A DNA stretch of 9,242 bases from an uncultured Fretibacterium sp. (GTDB taxonomy: Bacteria > Synergistota > Synergistia > Synergistales > Aminobacteriaceae): contig CALGHA010000038.1 of NCBI GenBank assembly GCA_937915835.1, positions 1 through 9,242 on the forward strand, in the 5' to 3' direction. How positions within the stretch are numbered: position 1 is the stretch's first letter; each line of letters starts with the position of its first letter. Below are positions 1 to 5,326 of this stretch, piece by piece. The translations under genes and the position numbers were made by a program. The notes under the pieces were generated by a model. The model saw only the letters and a list, made by a program, of their open reading frames with translations. It was not told the origin of the DNA and searched no databases.

Positions 1-462
1 CGCTGTGTAGAAACATCTTGTTCCGCTCTCAAGCCAAGCAAGCCCGATAAATCCGTCCTTCTCCGTGAGCTTGTACATGTCCTGACCTTCGGGGCCGTTC
101 ATGACTTTGTAGAGATGATCTTTATCACGGAAAACGTAGGGCACTGATACACAGTTCCAGGCTCCGGCGAAATTCGCGAGTGTTCCGGCTGATACTTTCG
201 TCATTTCGAGCTGGCTTGCCTGAATTTGTGAGACACAATCCGCTTCACTTCCAAGCTGACCATTAGGGATAATGTTAATCGTGATTGAACCGTCTGAAGC
301 CATGTTTACAGCATCAGCCCACTGTGTCATTGCGATGTGAACGGCGTGATCTTCGGCCAAGTTATGAGCAAGCGTTAGGAAGAAACTTTTGTCAGCTGAA
401 GCTCCGGAAGCAAAGGCCATCACCATGACCAGACAAAGCATTATTGAGAGAAACTTTTTCAT
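1..462 (-). CDS. dctP: TRAP transporter substrate-binding protein, DctP family (partial, N-terminal part)
   Basis: This is the first 154 codons of an exported solute receptor; the gene continues beyond the left edge. The start is the ATG read leftward from 462, chosen because AGGAGGAG lies at 473-480 on the same strand and the protein opens with a typical Sec signal peptide (MKK, a hydrophobic core at about 5-18, and ASA before the likely cleavage after residue 23). The mature part has the family's early landmarks: an AHN...H segment near 32-42, NGQLG at 67-71 followed by an acidic stretch, and a PYVFRD segment at 108-113 matching the usual P(Y/F)xF(R/K)D. Proteins of this family bind small organic acids in the periplasm and pass them to a DctQM membrane complex. 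No DctQ or DctM belonging to this copy is visible, so they may lie further left. It is a different gene from the DctP at the right edge, with little obvious identity beyond family motifs. Substrate unknown. Confidence 0.9.
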   Translation of the reverse strand, partial: MKKFLSIMLCLVMVMAFASGASADKSFFLTLAHNLAEDHAVHIAMTQWADAVNMASDGSITINIIPNGQLGSEADCVSQIQASQLEMTKVSAGTLANFAGAWNCVSVPYVFRDKDHLYKVMNGPEGQDMYKLTEKDGFIGLAWLESGTRCFYTA

Positions 463-525
463 GATAATAGAACTCCTCCTTTTTGAGTTTAAGAATAATT
501 TGTAATTTACTGATTGGATATGAAT

Positions 526-554
526 ATTTTAATCTATTGAGAATTTGAGCGCAA
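526..554 (-). promoter_or_regulatory. Possible promoter for the left dctP gene
   Basis: Reading leftward there is TTGCGC at 549-554 (three of six matches to a -35), a 17-nt spacer, and TAAAAT at 526-531 (five of six matches to a -10). It lies in the 122-bp gap between the YcxB-like gene and dctP, so dctP could have its own transcript. No convincing terminator for the upstream YcxB-like gene was found in the gap, so read-through is also possible. The AT-rich context makes chance matches likely. Confidence 0.3.
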
Positions 555-584
555 CAAAAATATTATTCACCATAAAAATTTTAC

Positions 585-1121
585 TCAGCCTTTGAAGATT
601 TGTATTACGTCCTGAAGGTTCATAGCCAGTAAGGATTTTTCACGCCTCCATTGTAATTTTGTCTTCTCAGTTATAAACTCAGCAAATCCCTCATTCTCAA
701 TGCTCGACTTCTCAATCATACACACTGAATTTTTCGCGATGAACAAGTAAAAATATCTCTCATCCTGAATTAATCGTGTTAGTTTCGTATAAGCTATATT
801 CATACTGCCTTCTCCTGAAATTGTGAACTCGTCATCATGAAATTCATAATGCATCTCAGGGAATGAATTTTTCCGTGCCTGGACGACTTTATCAGCTCTG
901 ACCTGAGCCGGAAAATCCACACTGACAATCAGCCAAGCTCCGAGCGCGATTAAAATTCCTCGTGCCCAAATTGGAAGCGCAAACATCACGGCTAATATTA
1001 TGAACACGAAGCCGATTATGAGCCTTAAGATTATTCGGGGCTTGTCGTAAGAGAGATATTGAGTTTTGTAGAGAGTGTTGATAGTTTTTTCGTTGTGAGT
1101 GATTTTGCCTGAGTAAAGCAT
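585..1121 (-). CDS. Small membrane protein with YcxB-like C-terminal domain
   Basis: A protein of 178 residues. A short cytoplasmic N-terminus (1-28) is followed by two hydrophobic helices at about 29-49 and 52-68, separated by a very short turn, so both ends should face the cytoplasm. Residues about 88-153 match the pattern of the YcxB-like domain: alternating hydrophobic and charged beta strands (YEFHDDEFTISGEGS, then Y-x-K-L-T-R-L), an aromatic YFYLFI strand at 123-128, and a final amphipathic helix containing FAEFI. The start is supported by AGGAG at 1131-1135, nine bases upstream. Function is unknown for this family; members are often small accessory membrane proteins. It diverges from the glycine-zipper operon and shares its intergenic region with it, so a linked role (for example protection from those peptides) can be imagined, but nothing in the sequence shows it. 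Confidence 0.8.
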   Translation of the reverse strand: MLYSGKITHNEKTINTLYKTQYLSYDKPRIILRLIIGFVFIILAVMFALPIWARGILIALGAWLIVSVDFPAQVRADKVVQARKNSFPEMHYEFHDDEFTISGEGSMNIAYTKLTRLIQDERYFYLFIAKNSVCMIEKSSIENEGFAEFITEKTKLQWRREKSLLAMNLQDVIQIFKG

Positions 1122-1160
1122 GCTGTATTTCTCCTGTCTGTCATGAATTATCTCGTTGTG

Positions 1161-1189
1161 AGTAAATCATGTTATAATTCTCTCGTCAA
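1161..1189 (-). promoter_or_regulatory. Possible promoter for the YcxB-like gene
   Basis: On the minus strand TTGACG (1184-1189, five of six -35 matches) is followed after 17 nt by TTTACT (1161-1166, four of six -10 matches). Its position about 40 nt upstream of the YcxB-like start is suitable. It is weak at the -10 element. Confidence 0.35.
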
Positions 1190-1223
1190 TATGCAATAAA
1201 TTCAGTCATTCCATAATTTCCCC

Positions 1224-1255
1224 TTGACAAATACCCCCCCCCCATTAAGTATAAT
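1224..1255 (+). promoter_or_regulatory. Promoter with a C10 homopolymer in its spacer (candidate phase-variable promoter)
   Basis: A perfect consensus -35 (TTGACA, 1224-1229) and a perfect consensus -10 (TATAAT, 1250-1255) are separated by 20 nt instead of the preferred 16-18. The spacer contains an uninterrupted run of ten C at 1234-1243. It is the only strong promoter seen upstream of the glycine-zipper operon and points into it, with transcription expected to begin near 1262. With this tract length the promoter should be weak. Loss of three C would give the optimal 17-nt spacing, and loss of two or four C would give 18 or 16. This is the known design of slipped-strand phase-variable promoters such as Neisseria opc and porA or Bordetella fim. 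Confidence 0.7.
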
Positions 1256-1450
1256 TTACGTAGTTGATATTTTCCCAATTCAATAAATCCTCAACGGGAG
1301 ATTATTTCAATAGTTATCGGGTAGTTTCTTCATAAGTTAGGAGCTGTTTGGCGCAATCCTTTTCTTGTTTACATGAATGGAGATGATAATCAAAAGAAAA
1401 TAGCGGAAATAACTTGTCGTTTTATCCATGAACAGAAAGGAGCAATTCTC
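1256..1450 (+). other. Long 5' leader of the glycine-zipper operon
   Basis: About 190 nt separate the predicted transcription start (about 1262) from the GTG start at 1451. No recognised riboswitch, hairpin-plus-T terminator or second convincing promoter was seen in it. An in-frame ATG at 1373 would add 26 charged residues ahead of the signal peptide but has no ribosome binding site at a workable distance; the AGGAG at 1339-1343 is about 30 nt away. The stretch is best read as an untranslated leader, possibly regulatory. Confidence 0.4.
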
Positions 1451-1777
1451 GTGAAGAAAATTTCAATCTTTATGTTATTAGTGTTCGTATTCGTATCATT
1501 GGCCGAAAGTTTAGCGTTTGCTGATTTACCAACCGTAGTGGCGGGAGCAGCAAGCACAGGCGAGATATTCAGAGTGCTTCCTGATGGAGCAATTGAGAGA
1601 AAAACAGAAACAGTTATTGAACCTTCAATCAAGGGAGGAGTTTACGGAGCAGCAGGAGGTGCGGCAACAGGTGCAGTAATCGGGAGCTTTGTTCCTGTAA
1701 TCGGGACTGCGGTCGGTGCTGGAGTTGGAGCTGTCTTCGGAGGAATTGCGGGCTGGATATTCGGGCCTGCTGAGTGA
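1451..1777 (+). CDS. Exported glycine-zipper protein 1
   Basis: This 108-residue protein starts at GTG 1451, preceded by AAAGGAG at 1436-1442 with 8-nt spacing. That start places a clean Sec signal peptide at the N-terminus (KK followed by a long hydrophobic core, cleavage after AFA at 22-24). The mature chain has a polar segment (25-60) and then a glycine-zipper hairpin. Glycines fall at every fourth position at 62, 66, 70, 74 and 78, then, after a Pro-containing turn (P82), at 85, 89, 93, 97, 101 and 105. Such a pattern suits two tightly packed transmembrane helices that can oligomerise. The C-terminal motif GGIAGW is shared with the next gene. The protein resembles both glycine-zipper 2TM envelope proteins and pore-forming bacteriocins, but it has a Sec signal and not a double-glycine leader. 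Function unknown. The stop codon overlaps the next gene's ribosome binding site. Confidence 0.8.
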   Translation: MKKISIFMLLVFVFVSLAESLAFADLPTVVAGAASTGEIFRVLPDGAIERKTETVIEPSIKGGVYGAAGGAATGAVIGSFVPVIGTAVGAGVGAVFGGIAGWIFGPAE

Positions 1778-1792
1778 GGAGGAATTAAAGCT

Positions 1793-2098
1793 ATGAAGAA
1801 AATTGCGTTGATAGTTTTATTCTCGCTGATGTTTGCTCAGGCATCATTCGCAATTGTTGACACAGACAACGGAAGAGCTTTACGAGCTGCCGGACACGTT
1901 GCGAAAGGAACAGCGGCACAACTTCAGAGTGATGATGTAGGAGCGGCGAAAGAGTATAGCGAAGCGGCACAAGAAATTTCGCCAATCATAATCGGAGTAA
2001 TAATCGGTGGAACAACTGGGTGTTTTGGGTTTCCTCTAATTGGCACGGCTCTCGGAGCAATTACAGGCGGAATTGCGGGCTGGCTCTGGGGAAATTAA
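1793..2098 (+). CDS. Exported glycine-zipper protein 2
   Basis: This 101-residue protein begins at ATG 1793 behind AGGAGG (1777-1782). A Sec signal peptide covers 1-20 (MKK, hydrophobic core, cleavage after SFA). A polar, probably helical segment follows (about 22-62, rich in Ala, Asp, Glu and Gln). The C-terminal hairpin has glycines at 68, 72 and 76, a Phe-Pro turn at 80-81, and glycines at 84, 88, 92, 96 and 100. Its last 20 residues align with protein 1: IGTA(V/L)GA, then GGIAGW with an aromatic and a final Gly. The two are therefore paralogues that diverged in the N-terminal half of the mature chain. The gene is 15 nt from the previous stop and 16 nt before the next start, so the three are almost certainly co-transcribed. 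Function unknown; an oligomeric membrane-inserting peptide is the most natural structural reading. Confidence 0.8.
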   Translation: MKKIALIVLFSLMFAQASFAIVDTDNGRALRAAGHVAKGTAAQLQSDDVGAAKEYSEAAQEISPIIIGVIIGGTTGCFGFPLIGTALGAITGGIAGWLWGN

Positions 2099-2114
2099 CA
2101 AGGAGGAATTAATC

Positions 2115-2486
2115 ATGTTGAAGAAATCAAAAATTATTGCGGTATTAATCATGTGCGTAATGATGTTCGCTCTTGTTGAGCCTGCATGTGCAAGAACTTG
2201 GGGTGAATGGCTCACTGAAACTGTGGGGGGTGGAGTAATCGGTGCTGTCGTCGGCGGAGGTGTCGTAGTCTTGACCGGAGGAGCTGCGTTGCCAATCGTC
2301 GCAGGATGTGCTGCTATGGGGGCTGCTGCTGGAGCGGCTGACGAGAAAACAAGACCTGCAATTGTTGCCGGTGAACTTACCATTGTCGGTACTATTGCTA
2401 CTGGCGGTTTGGCTGGAAGTGCTGCGGCAGGCGGAGGTGGAGGAGCGGCAGTAAGCTGGATTAGCAAATTCTTCGGCAGTAAATAA
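2115..2486 (+). CDS. Exported glycine-rich protein 3
   Basis: The start is ATG 2115, giving 123 residues. It is preferred over an in-frame ATG at 2040, inside the previous gene, because AGGAGG sits at 2101-2106 and residues 1-26 then form a signal peptide (KKSK, hydrophobic core, cleavage after ACA at 24-26). The mature chain starts with a Trp-rich amphipathic segment (RTWGEWLTET). Next comes a glycine-rich hydrophobic region (38-75, with GxxxG pairs at 39/43/47 and a Pro at 60), a short charged linker (76-82), and a second glycine- and alanine-rich region (84-112) with five glycines in a row at 106-110. The end is basic and aromatic (SWISKFFGSK). It is related in style but not obviously in sequence to the two upstream proteins, and it is the last gene before the terminator. 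Function unknown. Confidence 0.75.
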   Translation: MLKKSKIIAVLIMCVMMFALVEPACARTWGEWLTETVGGGVIGAVVGGGVVVLTGGAALPIVAGCAAMGAAAGAADEKTRPAIVAGELTIVGTIATGGLAGSAAAGGGGGAAVSWISKFFGSK

Positions 2487-2493
2487 ATATTCC

Positions 2494-2530
2494 TGCCTCT
2501 GGCTCTCAAAGCTGGGGGCAAAATTTTTTC
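2494..2530 (+). terminator. Intrinsic terminator of the glycine-zipper operon
   Basis: An 11-bp stem pairs 2494-2504 with 2510-2520, including three G-U pairs, around a 5-nt loop. After three A it is followed by a T6 run at 2524-2529. It begins 8 nt after the stop codon of the third gene and separates this operon from the metabolic cluster. Confidence 0.75.
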
Positions 2531-2616
2531 CCGTCATAAAATTTCTTCGGCAACAAAATATAACACGTTCTATTTTTCGTTAATAAAAAAATTTTCAATT
2601 ACCCGTAAAATTATGT

Positions 2617-2645
2617 TTGCAATATCTATAATCTCTGAATAAAAT
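2617..2645 (+). promoter_or_regulatory. Probable promoter of the aroE-aroD-TRAP cluster
   Basis: TTGCAA (2617-2622, four of six -35 matches), a 17-nt spacer, then TAAAAT (2640-2645, five of six -10 matches), about 60 nt upstream of the first gene. A perfect TATAAT also occurs at 2627-2632 but has no -35 at a workable distance. The surrounding 2531-2700 region is very AT-rich. Confidence 0.4.
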
Positions 2646-2665
2646 TATCTTCGTTCAATCACCAA

Positions 2666-2687
2666 ATATTAACCAAAATTTTAATAT
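2666..2687 (+). promoter_or_regulatory. Inverted repeat just upstream of the aroE ribosome binding site
   Basis: ATATTAA at 2666-2672 is mirrored exactly by TTAATAT at 2681-2687 across 8 nt. It lies just downstream of the predicted start of transcription and 3 nt before the AGGAG, a natural place for a repressor operator. All arms are A/T, so chance is a serious alternative. Confidence 0.25.
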
Positions 2688-2705
2688 GTCAGGAGCGTTT
2701 AAGAA

Positions 2706-3575
2706 ATGCAGATTGATATTAACAGCAGACTTATCGCACTTATCGGCACACCTTTAAGCCAGTCGTTCGCGGCTCGTATGCAGAACTCGGCTTATCAGGC
2801 GGCAGGTTTCAACATGGTGTATTGCTATTGTGAAGCAGACAGCAGTCACCTCAAAGAGATTATTGACGGCATCCGTTACATGCCCACGTTCTTAGGCTGT
2901 GCAGTTACGAAGCCCAATAAGGTCGAAGTTATGCAATATCTCGATGATTATGATCCTCTCTGCAAGAAAATGGGAAGCTCTAACACCGTAGTAAAAACAG
3001 CGGAGGGAAAACTCGTAGGTTACAACACTGATGGTTACGGCGCATTAAGAGACCTCAAGGAACATAACGCACCTATTAAAGATCACGTAATGTTCTCATT
3101 CGGTGCTGGCGGAACTGGAAGATCAGTTTGTCTTGAGCTTGCTGAAGAAGGAGCAAAGAAAATTTACATCTCCTCACGTTCAGAAATGTGTGAAACTCTT
3201 AGCGAAGAAATCAACAAGTTTTATCCCGGTGTTTGCGTTCCGTTAAGAGCAGCTGACGAAGCAGGAATAGCTAAAGCCCTCGACGAGACTGATATTATCC
3301 TCAACCTTTCAGGCTTAGGAATGCGCGGCAAAGAACAATATACTTGTGTTGACAAGAAATACTTGAAACCGTCTCATGTTTGCTTTGATGCTACGTATAA
3401 TCCTGCTGAAACTCGTTTCTTGAAAGAAGCTGCAGAAGTCGGATGTCAGACGATTAACGGTTTGGGAATGACATTATATCAGGGCTTGCGTCAAATTCAG
3501 CTCTGGACCGGCGGAAAAGCTGTACCGTTGGATGTAATGCGTCAGACGTTAATGGACATTCTCGCAGGCAAGTAA
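2706..3575 (+). CDS. aroE: Shikimate/quinate dehydrogenase-like protein (AroE family, altered substrate site)
   Basis: A cytoplasmic protein of 289 residues, slightly longer than a usual AroE (about 270-285). AroE enzymes reduce 3-dehydroshikimate to shikimate with NADPH; relatives oxidise quinate or shikimate. Family landmarks are present in order: the N-terminal substrate motif at 15-22, VTKPNK at 67-72 with the catalytic Lys72, SNT at 92-94, NTDG at 107-110 with the catalytic Asp109, the nucleotide-binding GAGGTGR at 133-139, LGM at 204-206, and a GLGMTLYQG segment at 252-260 with the substrate-contacting Gln. The usual HSxSP is replaced by QSFAA (19-23). The first serine is kept (Ser20), but the second, which also holds the shikimate carboxylate, is Ala22. 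That and the operon context suggest a changed or catabolic substrate. AGGAG at 2691-2695 supports the start. It is the first gene of the cluster. Confidence 0.85.
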   Translation: MQIDINSRLIALIGTPLSQSFAARMQNSAYQAAGFNMVYCYCEADSSHLKEIIDGIRYMPTFLGCAVTKPNKVEVMQYLDDYDPLCKKMGSSNTVVKTAEGKLVGYNTDGYGALRDLKEHNAPIKDHVMFSFGAGGTGRSVCLELAEEGAKKIYISSRSEMCETLSEEINKFYPGVCVPLRAADEAGIAKALDETDIILNLSGLGMRGKEQYTCVDKKYLKPSHVCFDATYNPAETRFLKEAAEVGCQTINGLGMTLYQGLRQIQLWTGGKAVPLDVMRQTLMDILAGK

Positions 3576-3589
3576 TCACAAAAATTTAT

Positions 3590-3612
3590 GCCGTCGCTAA
3601 CTCATGGGCGGC
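3590..3612 (+). other. Small hairpin between aroE and the TIM-barrel gene
   Basis: GCCGTC (3590-3595) can pair with GGCGGC (3607-3612) with one G-U pair and an 11-nt loop. No T run follows, so it is not a standard terminator. It could be an RNA-stability or processing element in the 68-nt gap. Confidence 0.25.
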
Positions 3613-3643
3613 TTGTTAAAATTCACGAAGGGAGTAAAACATA

Positions 3644-4492
3644 ATGGCACGTAAATTTTCACTCGCATACTTAACAATTCCCGGAACAAACCCGATGGAT
3701 CAGATTAAAATTGCGAAAGAAGCAGGCTATGATTTCGTAAGCCTCCGCACAATCCCGATGCATTTACCCGGTGAACCTTCATTCCTTCCACAGGATGACC
3801 CGAAACTTTTCGCCGACATCAAAGCAGCTCTCAAAGAATACGACATGCCTTTAATGGACATTGAGCTTGCACGTATTCGCAAGGATTTGGACATTAACGA
3901 GTATAAGCCAGCGTTTGAGGCAGCAGCGAAACTCGGAGCAACTGACGTACTCGGAAGCGTTTGGACACGAGACCGCGCATGGTACACTGAGACAGCCGGA
4001 AAAGTTGCAGGGTTCGCGAAAGAGTTCGGCTTAAAGTTCAACATTGAGTTCCTTCCTTGGGCCGGCGTAAGAAATCTTCAGGAAGATATTACCCTCATCG
4101 ATGACCTCAATGCGGCAGGACATGATAACGTCTTCGTAATGGTCGATACCCTTCATGCTGGTCGTGCAGGCGTAACAGGTTCAGAATTGGCCAGAACTCC
4201 ACGCAAATACTTCAACTTCATTCATCTTTGTGATGGCCCGGCAGGCCCTGATGGTGACCCTGTGCTTGATAACATCAAAGATGACCTTATGCTCTTCACA
4301 GCAAGAGAAGGCAGAATGTATCCCGGTGAAGGCGTAATGGCGATTGCTGACATGGTTAAAGCTATGCCGGAAATCCCGTTATCGATTGAGCTTCCGAACT
4401 TGAAGGAGATTAAGGAGCGCGGAGTTGCCGGACATGCTAAACAGTGCCTTGATGTCGCGAAGAAATATTTTGCTGAGAACGGGATATTTTAA
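3644..4492 (+). CDS. Xylose-isomerase-like TIM-barrel protein (sugar phosphate isomerase/epimerase family; possible 3-dehydroshikimate dehydratase)
   Basis: A cytoplasmic protein of 282 residues with the layout of the AP endonuclease 2 / xylose isomerase-like TIM barrel. Candidate divalent-metal ligands lie at strand ends: Glu135 (in FNIEF), Asp168 with His171 (VDTLHAGR), His194 (FIHLCDG) and Glu249 (LSIELPN). PGEG at 227-230 is also typical. The family includes sugar epimerases, hydroxypyruvate isomerase and the metal-dependent 3-dehydroshikimate dehydratases (AsbF/QuiC types), which make protocatechuate. From memory, the metal ligands of AsbF have very similar spacing in the C-terminal half. 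Being placed between an AroE-like and an AroD enzyme makes 3-dehydroshikimate or a close relative a reasonable substrate, but the sequence alone cannot separate these options. The start has AAGGGAG at 3628-3634. The next gene begins 2 nt after its stop, so translation is probably coupled. Confidence 0.8.
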   Translation: MARKFSLAYLTIPGTNPMDQIKIAKEAGYDFVSLRTIPMHLPGEPSFLPQDDPKLFADIKAALKEYDMPLMDIELARIRKDLDINEYKPAFEAAAKLGATDVLGSVWTRDRAWYTETAGKVAGFAKEFGLKFNIEFLPWAGVRNLQEDITLIDDLNAAGHDNVFVMVDTLHAGRAGVTGSELARTPRKYFNFIHLCDGPAGPDGDPVLDNIKDDLMLFTAREGRMYPGEGVMAIADMVKAMPEIPLSIELPNLKEIKERGVAGHAKQCLDVAKKYFAENGIF

Positions 4493-4494
4493 TC

Positions 4495-5286
4495 ATGAGT
4501 AAGTCGCTGAAAGTAAGAAACGTTGAGCTCGGTGCTGGAGTTCCGAAGACAATAGTTCCGATTGTTGCGAAGACTAAAGCTGACATTCTCGCAAAAGCTG
4601 AAGAGATTACGAGACTTCCGGCAGATTTGGTTGAATGGCGTGCAGATTTCTATGAGGATTTGTTCAATACTTCGAAACTTTTAGAGACGCTCAAGGAATT
4701 ACGCAAGGTTTTAGGCGACACCCCCATTCTCTTCACAATTCGCACGAGACCGGAAGGCGGAGAAGTTGCACCGTCATTTGATGATTATTCGCGCGTGAAC
4801 TTGGCCGTTGCTAAAAGCGGCGATGCAGATTTAGTTGACGTTGAGATGTTCTGGGGCAATACTGACTGGAACGCTAAAGCCTCTGAGAACTCGGCAAAAC
4901 TCGTTGAAGAAATTCATGCGGCAAAATGTCTTGTTGTCGGTTCACGTCATAATTTCTCAGCAACTCCCTCACAGTCCGAAATCGTCGAGACATTGAAGCA
5001 TCAGAAAGAAGCCGGCTCTGACGTTCCCAAAGCTGCAGTTATGCCGAAGTCAAAAGAAGACGTAATCGCCGTAATCGCCGCGTCAGTCGAGTTCGGAAAT
5101 ATCACGGACAGGCCATTTCTCACAATCTCGATGGGCCCGCTGGGAATGATGAGCAGAGTAGCTTGTGAGCTTTCGGGTTCATGTATGACTTTCGGAGCAG
5201 CAGGACAAGCGAGCGCACCGGGACAAATTCAGGTTAAAGATTTGAAGGATATGCTGACGCTGATACATACGGCACAGCAAGGTTAG
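4495..5286 (+). CDS. aroD: Type I 3-dehydroquinate dehydratase
   Basis: A cytoplasmic protein of 263 residues, near the usual length of about 250. It dehydrates 3-dehydroquinate to 3-dehydroshikimate through a Schiff base on a lysine. All expected residues are visible: Glu47 and Arg49 in VEWRAD, Arg83 in FTIRT, the catalytic base His152 in SRHNF, the Schiff-base lysine Lys179 in VPKAAVMP, Arg221 in SMGPLGMMSR, and Gln244 in ASAPGQI. The enzyme therefore looks fully active. The start follows the previous stop by 2 nt and has no strong ribosome binding site, so translation probably depends on the upstream gene. Type I enzymes serve both aromatic amino acid synthesis and quinate catabolism. The TRAP transporter and the absence of other shikimate synthesis genes in the cluster favour a catabolic role here, which is inference. 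Confidence 0.93.
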   Translation: MSKSLKVRNVELGAGVPKTIVPIVAKTKADILAKAEEITRLPADLVEWRADFYEDLFNTSKLLETLKELRKVLGDTPILFTIRTRPEGGEVAPSFDDYSRVNLAVAKSGDADLVDVEMFWGNTDWNAKASENSAKLVEEIHAAKCLVVGSRHNFSATPSQSEIVETLKHQKEAGSDVPKAAVMPKSKEDVIAVIAASVEFGNITDRPFLTISMGPLGMMSRVACELSGSCMTFGAAGQASAPGQIQVKDLKDMLTLIHTAQQG

Positions 5287-5287
5287 C

Positions 5288-5299
5288 TTTCACGTGAAA
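5288..5299. promoter_or_regulatory. Perfect 12-bp palindrome between aroD and the lyase gene
   Basis: TTTCACGTGAAA is its own reverse complement and begins one base after the aroD stop codon, in a 40-bp gap. It could be an operator half for a dimeric regulator. It has no loop, so it is a poor RNA hairpin. No second copy was noticed elsewhere in the window. Confidence 0.3.
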
Positions 5300-5326
5300 A
5301 GTATTATATGAGAGGAGGGTAAAATT

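Noticed and set aside
1373..1450. N-terminal extension of the first peptide gene from ATG 1373
   Set aside because: There is no ribosome binding site at a workable distance, and it would bury the signal peptide; GTG 1451 has AAAGGAG at 8 nt.
2040..2114. Upstream in-frame start for the third peptide gene inside the second
   Set aside because: ATG 2115 has AGGAGG eight bases upstream and yields a normal signal peptide; the earlier ATG does not.
1451..2486. Classical class II bacteriocins with double-glycine leaders
   Set aside because: The leaders are Sec-type signal peptides ending in AxA-like sites, and no peptidase-containing ABC exporter is present in the window. A bacteriocin-like function remains only a possibility.
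2036..2521. Open frames on the minus strand over the third peptide gene, rich in Pro, Ala and Ser
   Set aside because: Their composition is the complement of the Gly/Ala-rich coding strand, they lack ribosome binding sites, and they overlap a gene with a clear signal peptide and Shine-Dalgarno.
2627..2632. TATAAT as the -10 of the aroE cluster
   Set aside because: No recognisable -35 lies 16-18 nt upstream; the TTGCAA/TAAAAT pair has better spacing, though neither is certain.
3590..3612. Rho-independent terminator after aroE
   Set aside because: The stem is short and no T run follows; the genes are co-directional with a small gap, so termination is not supported.
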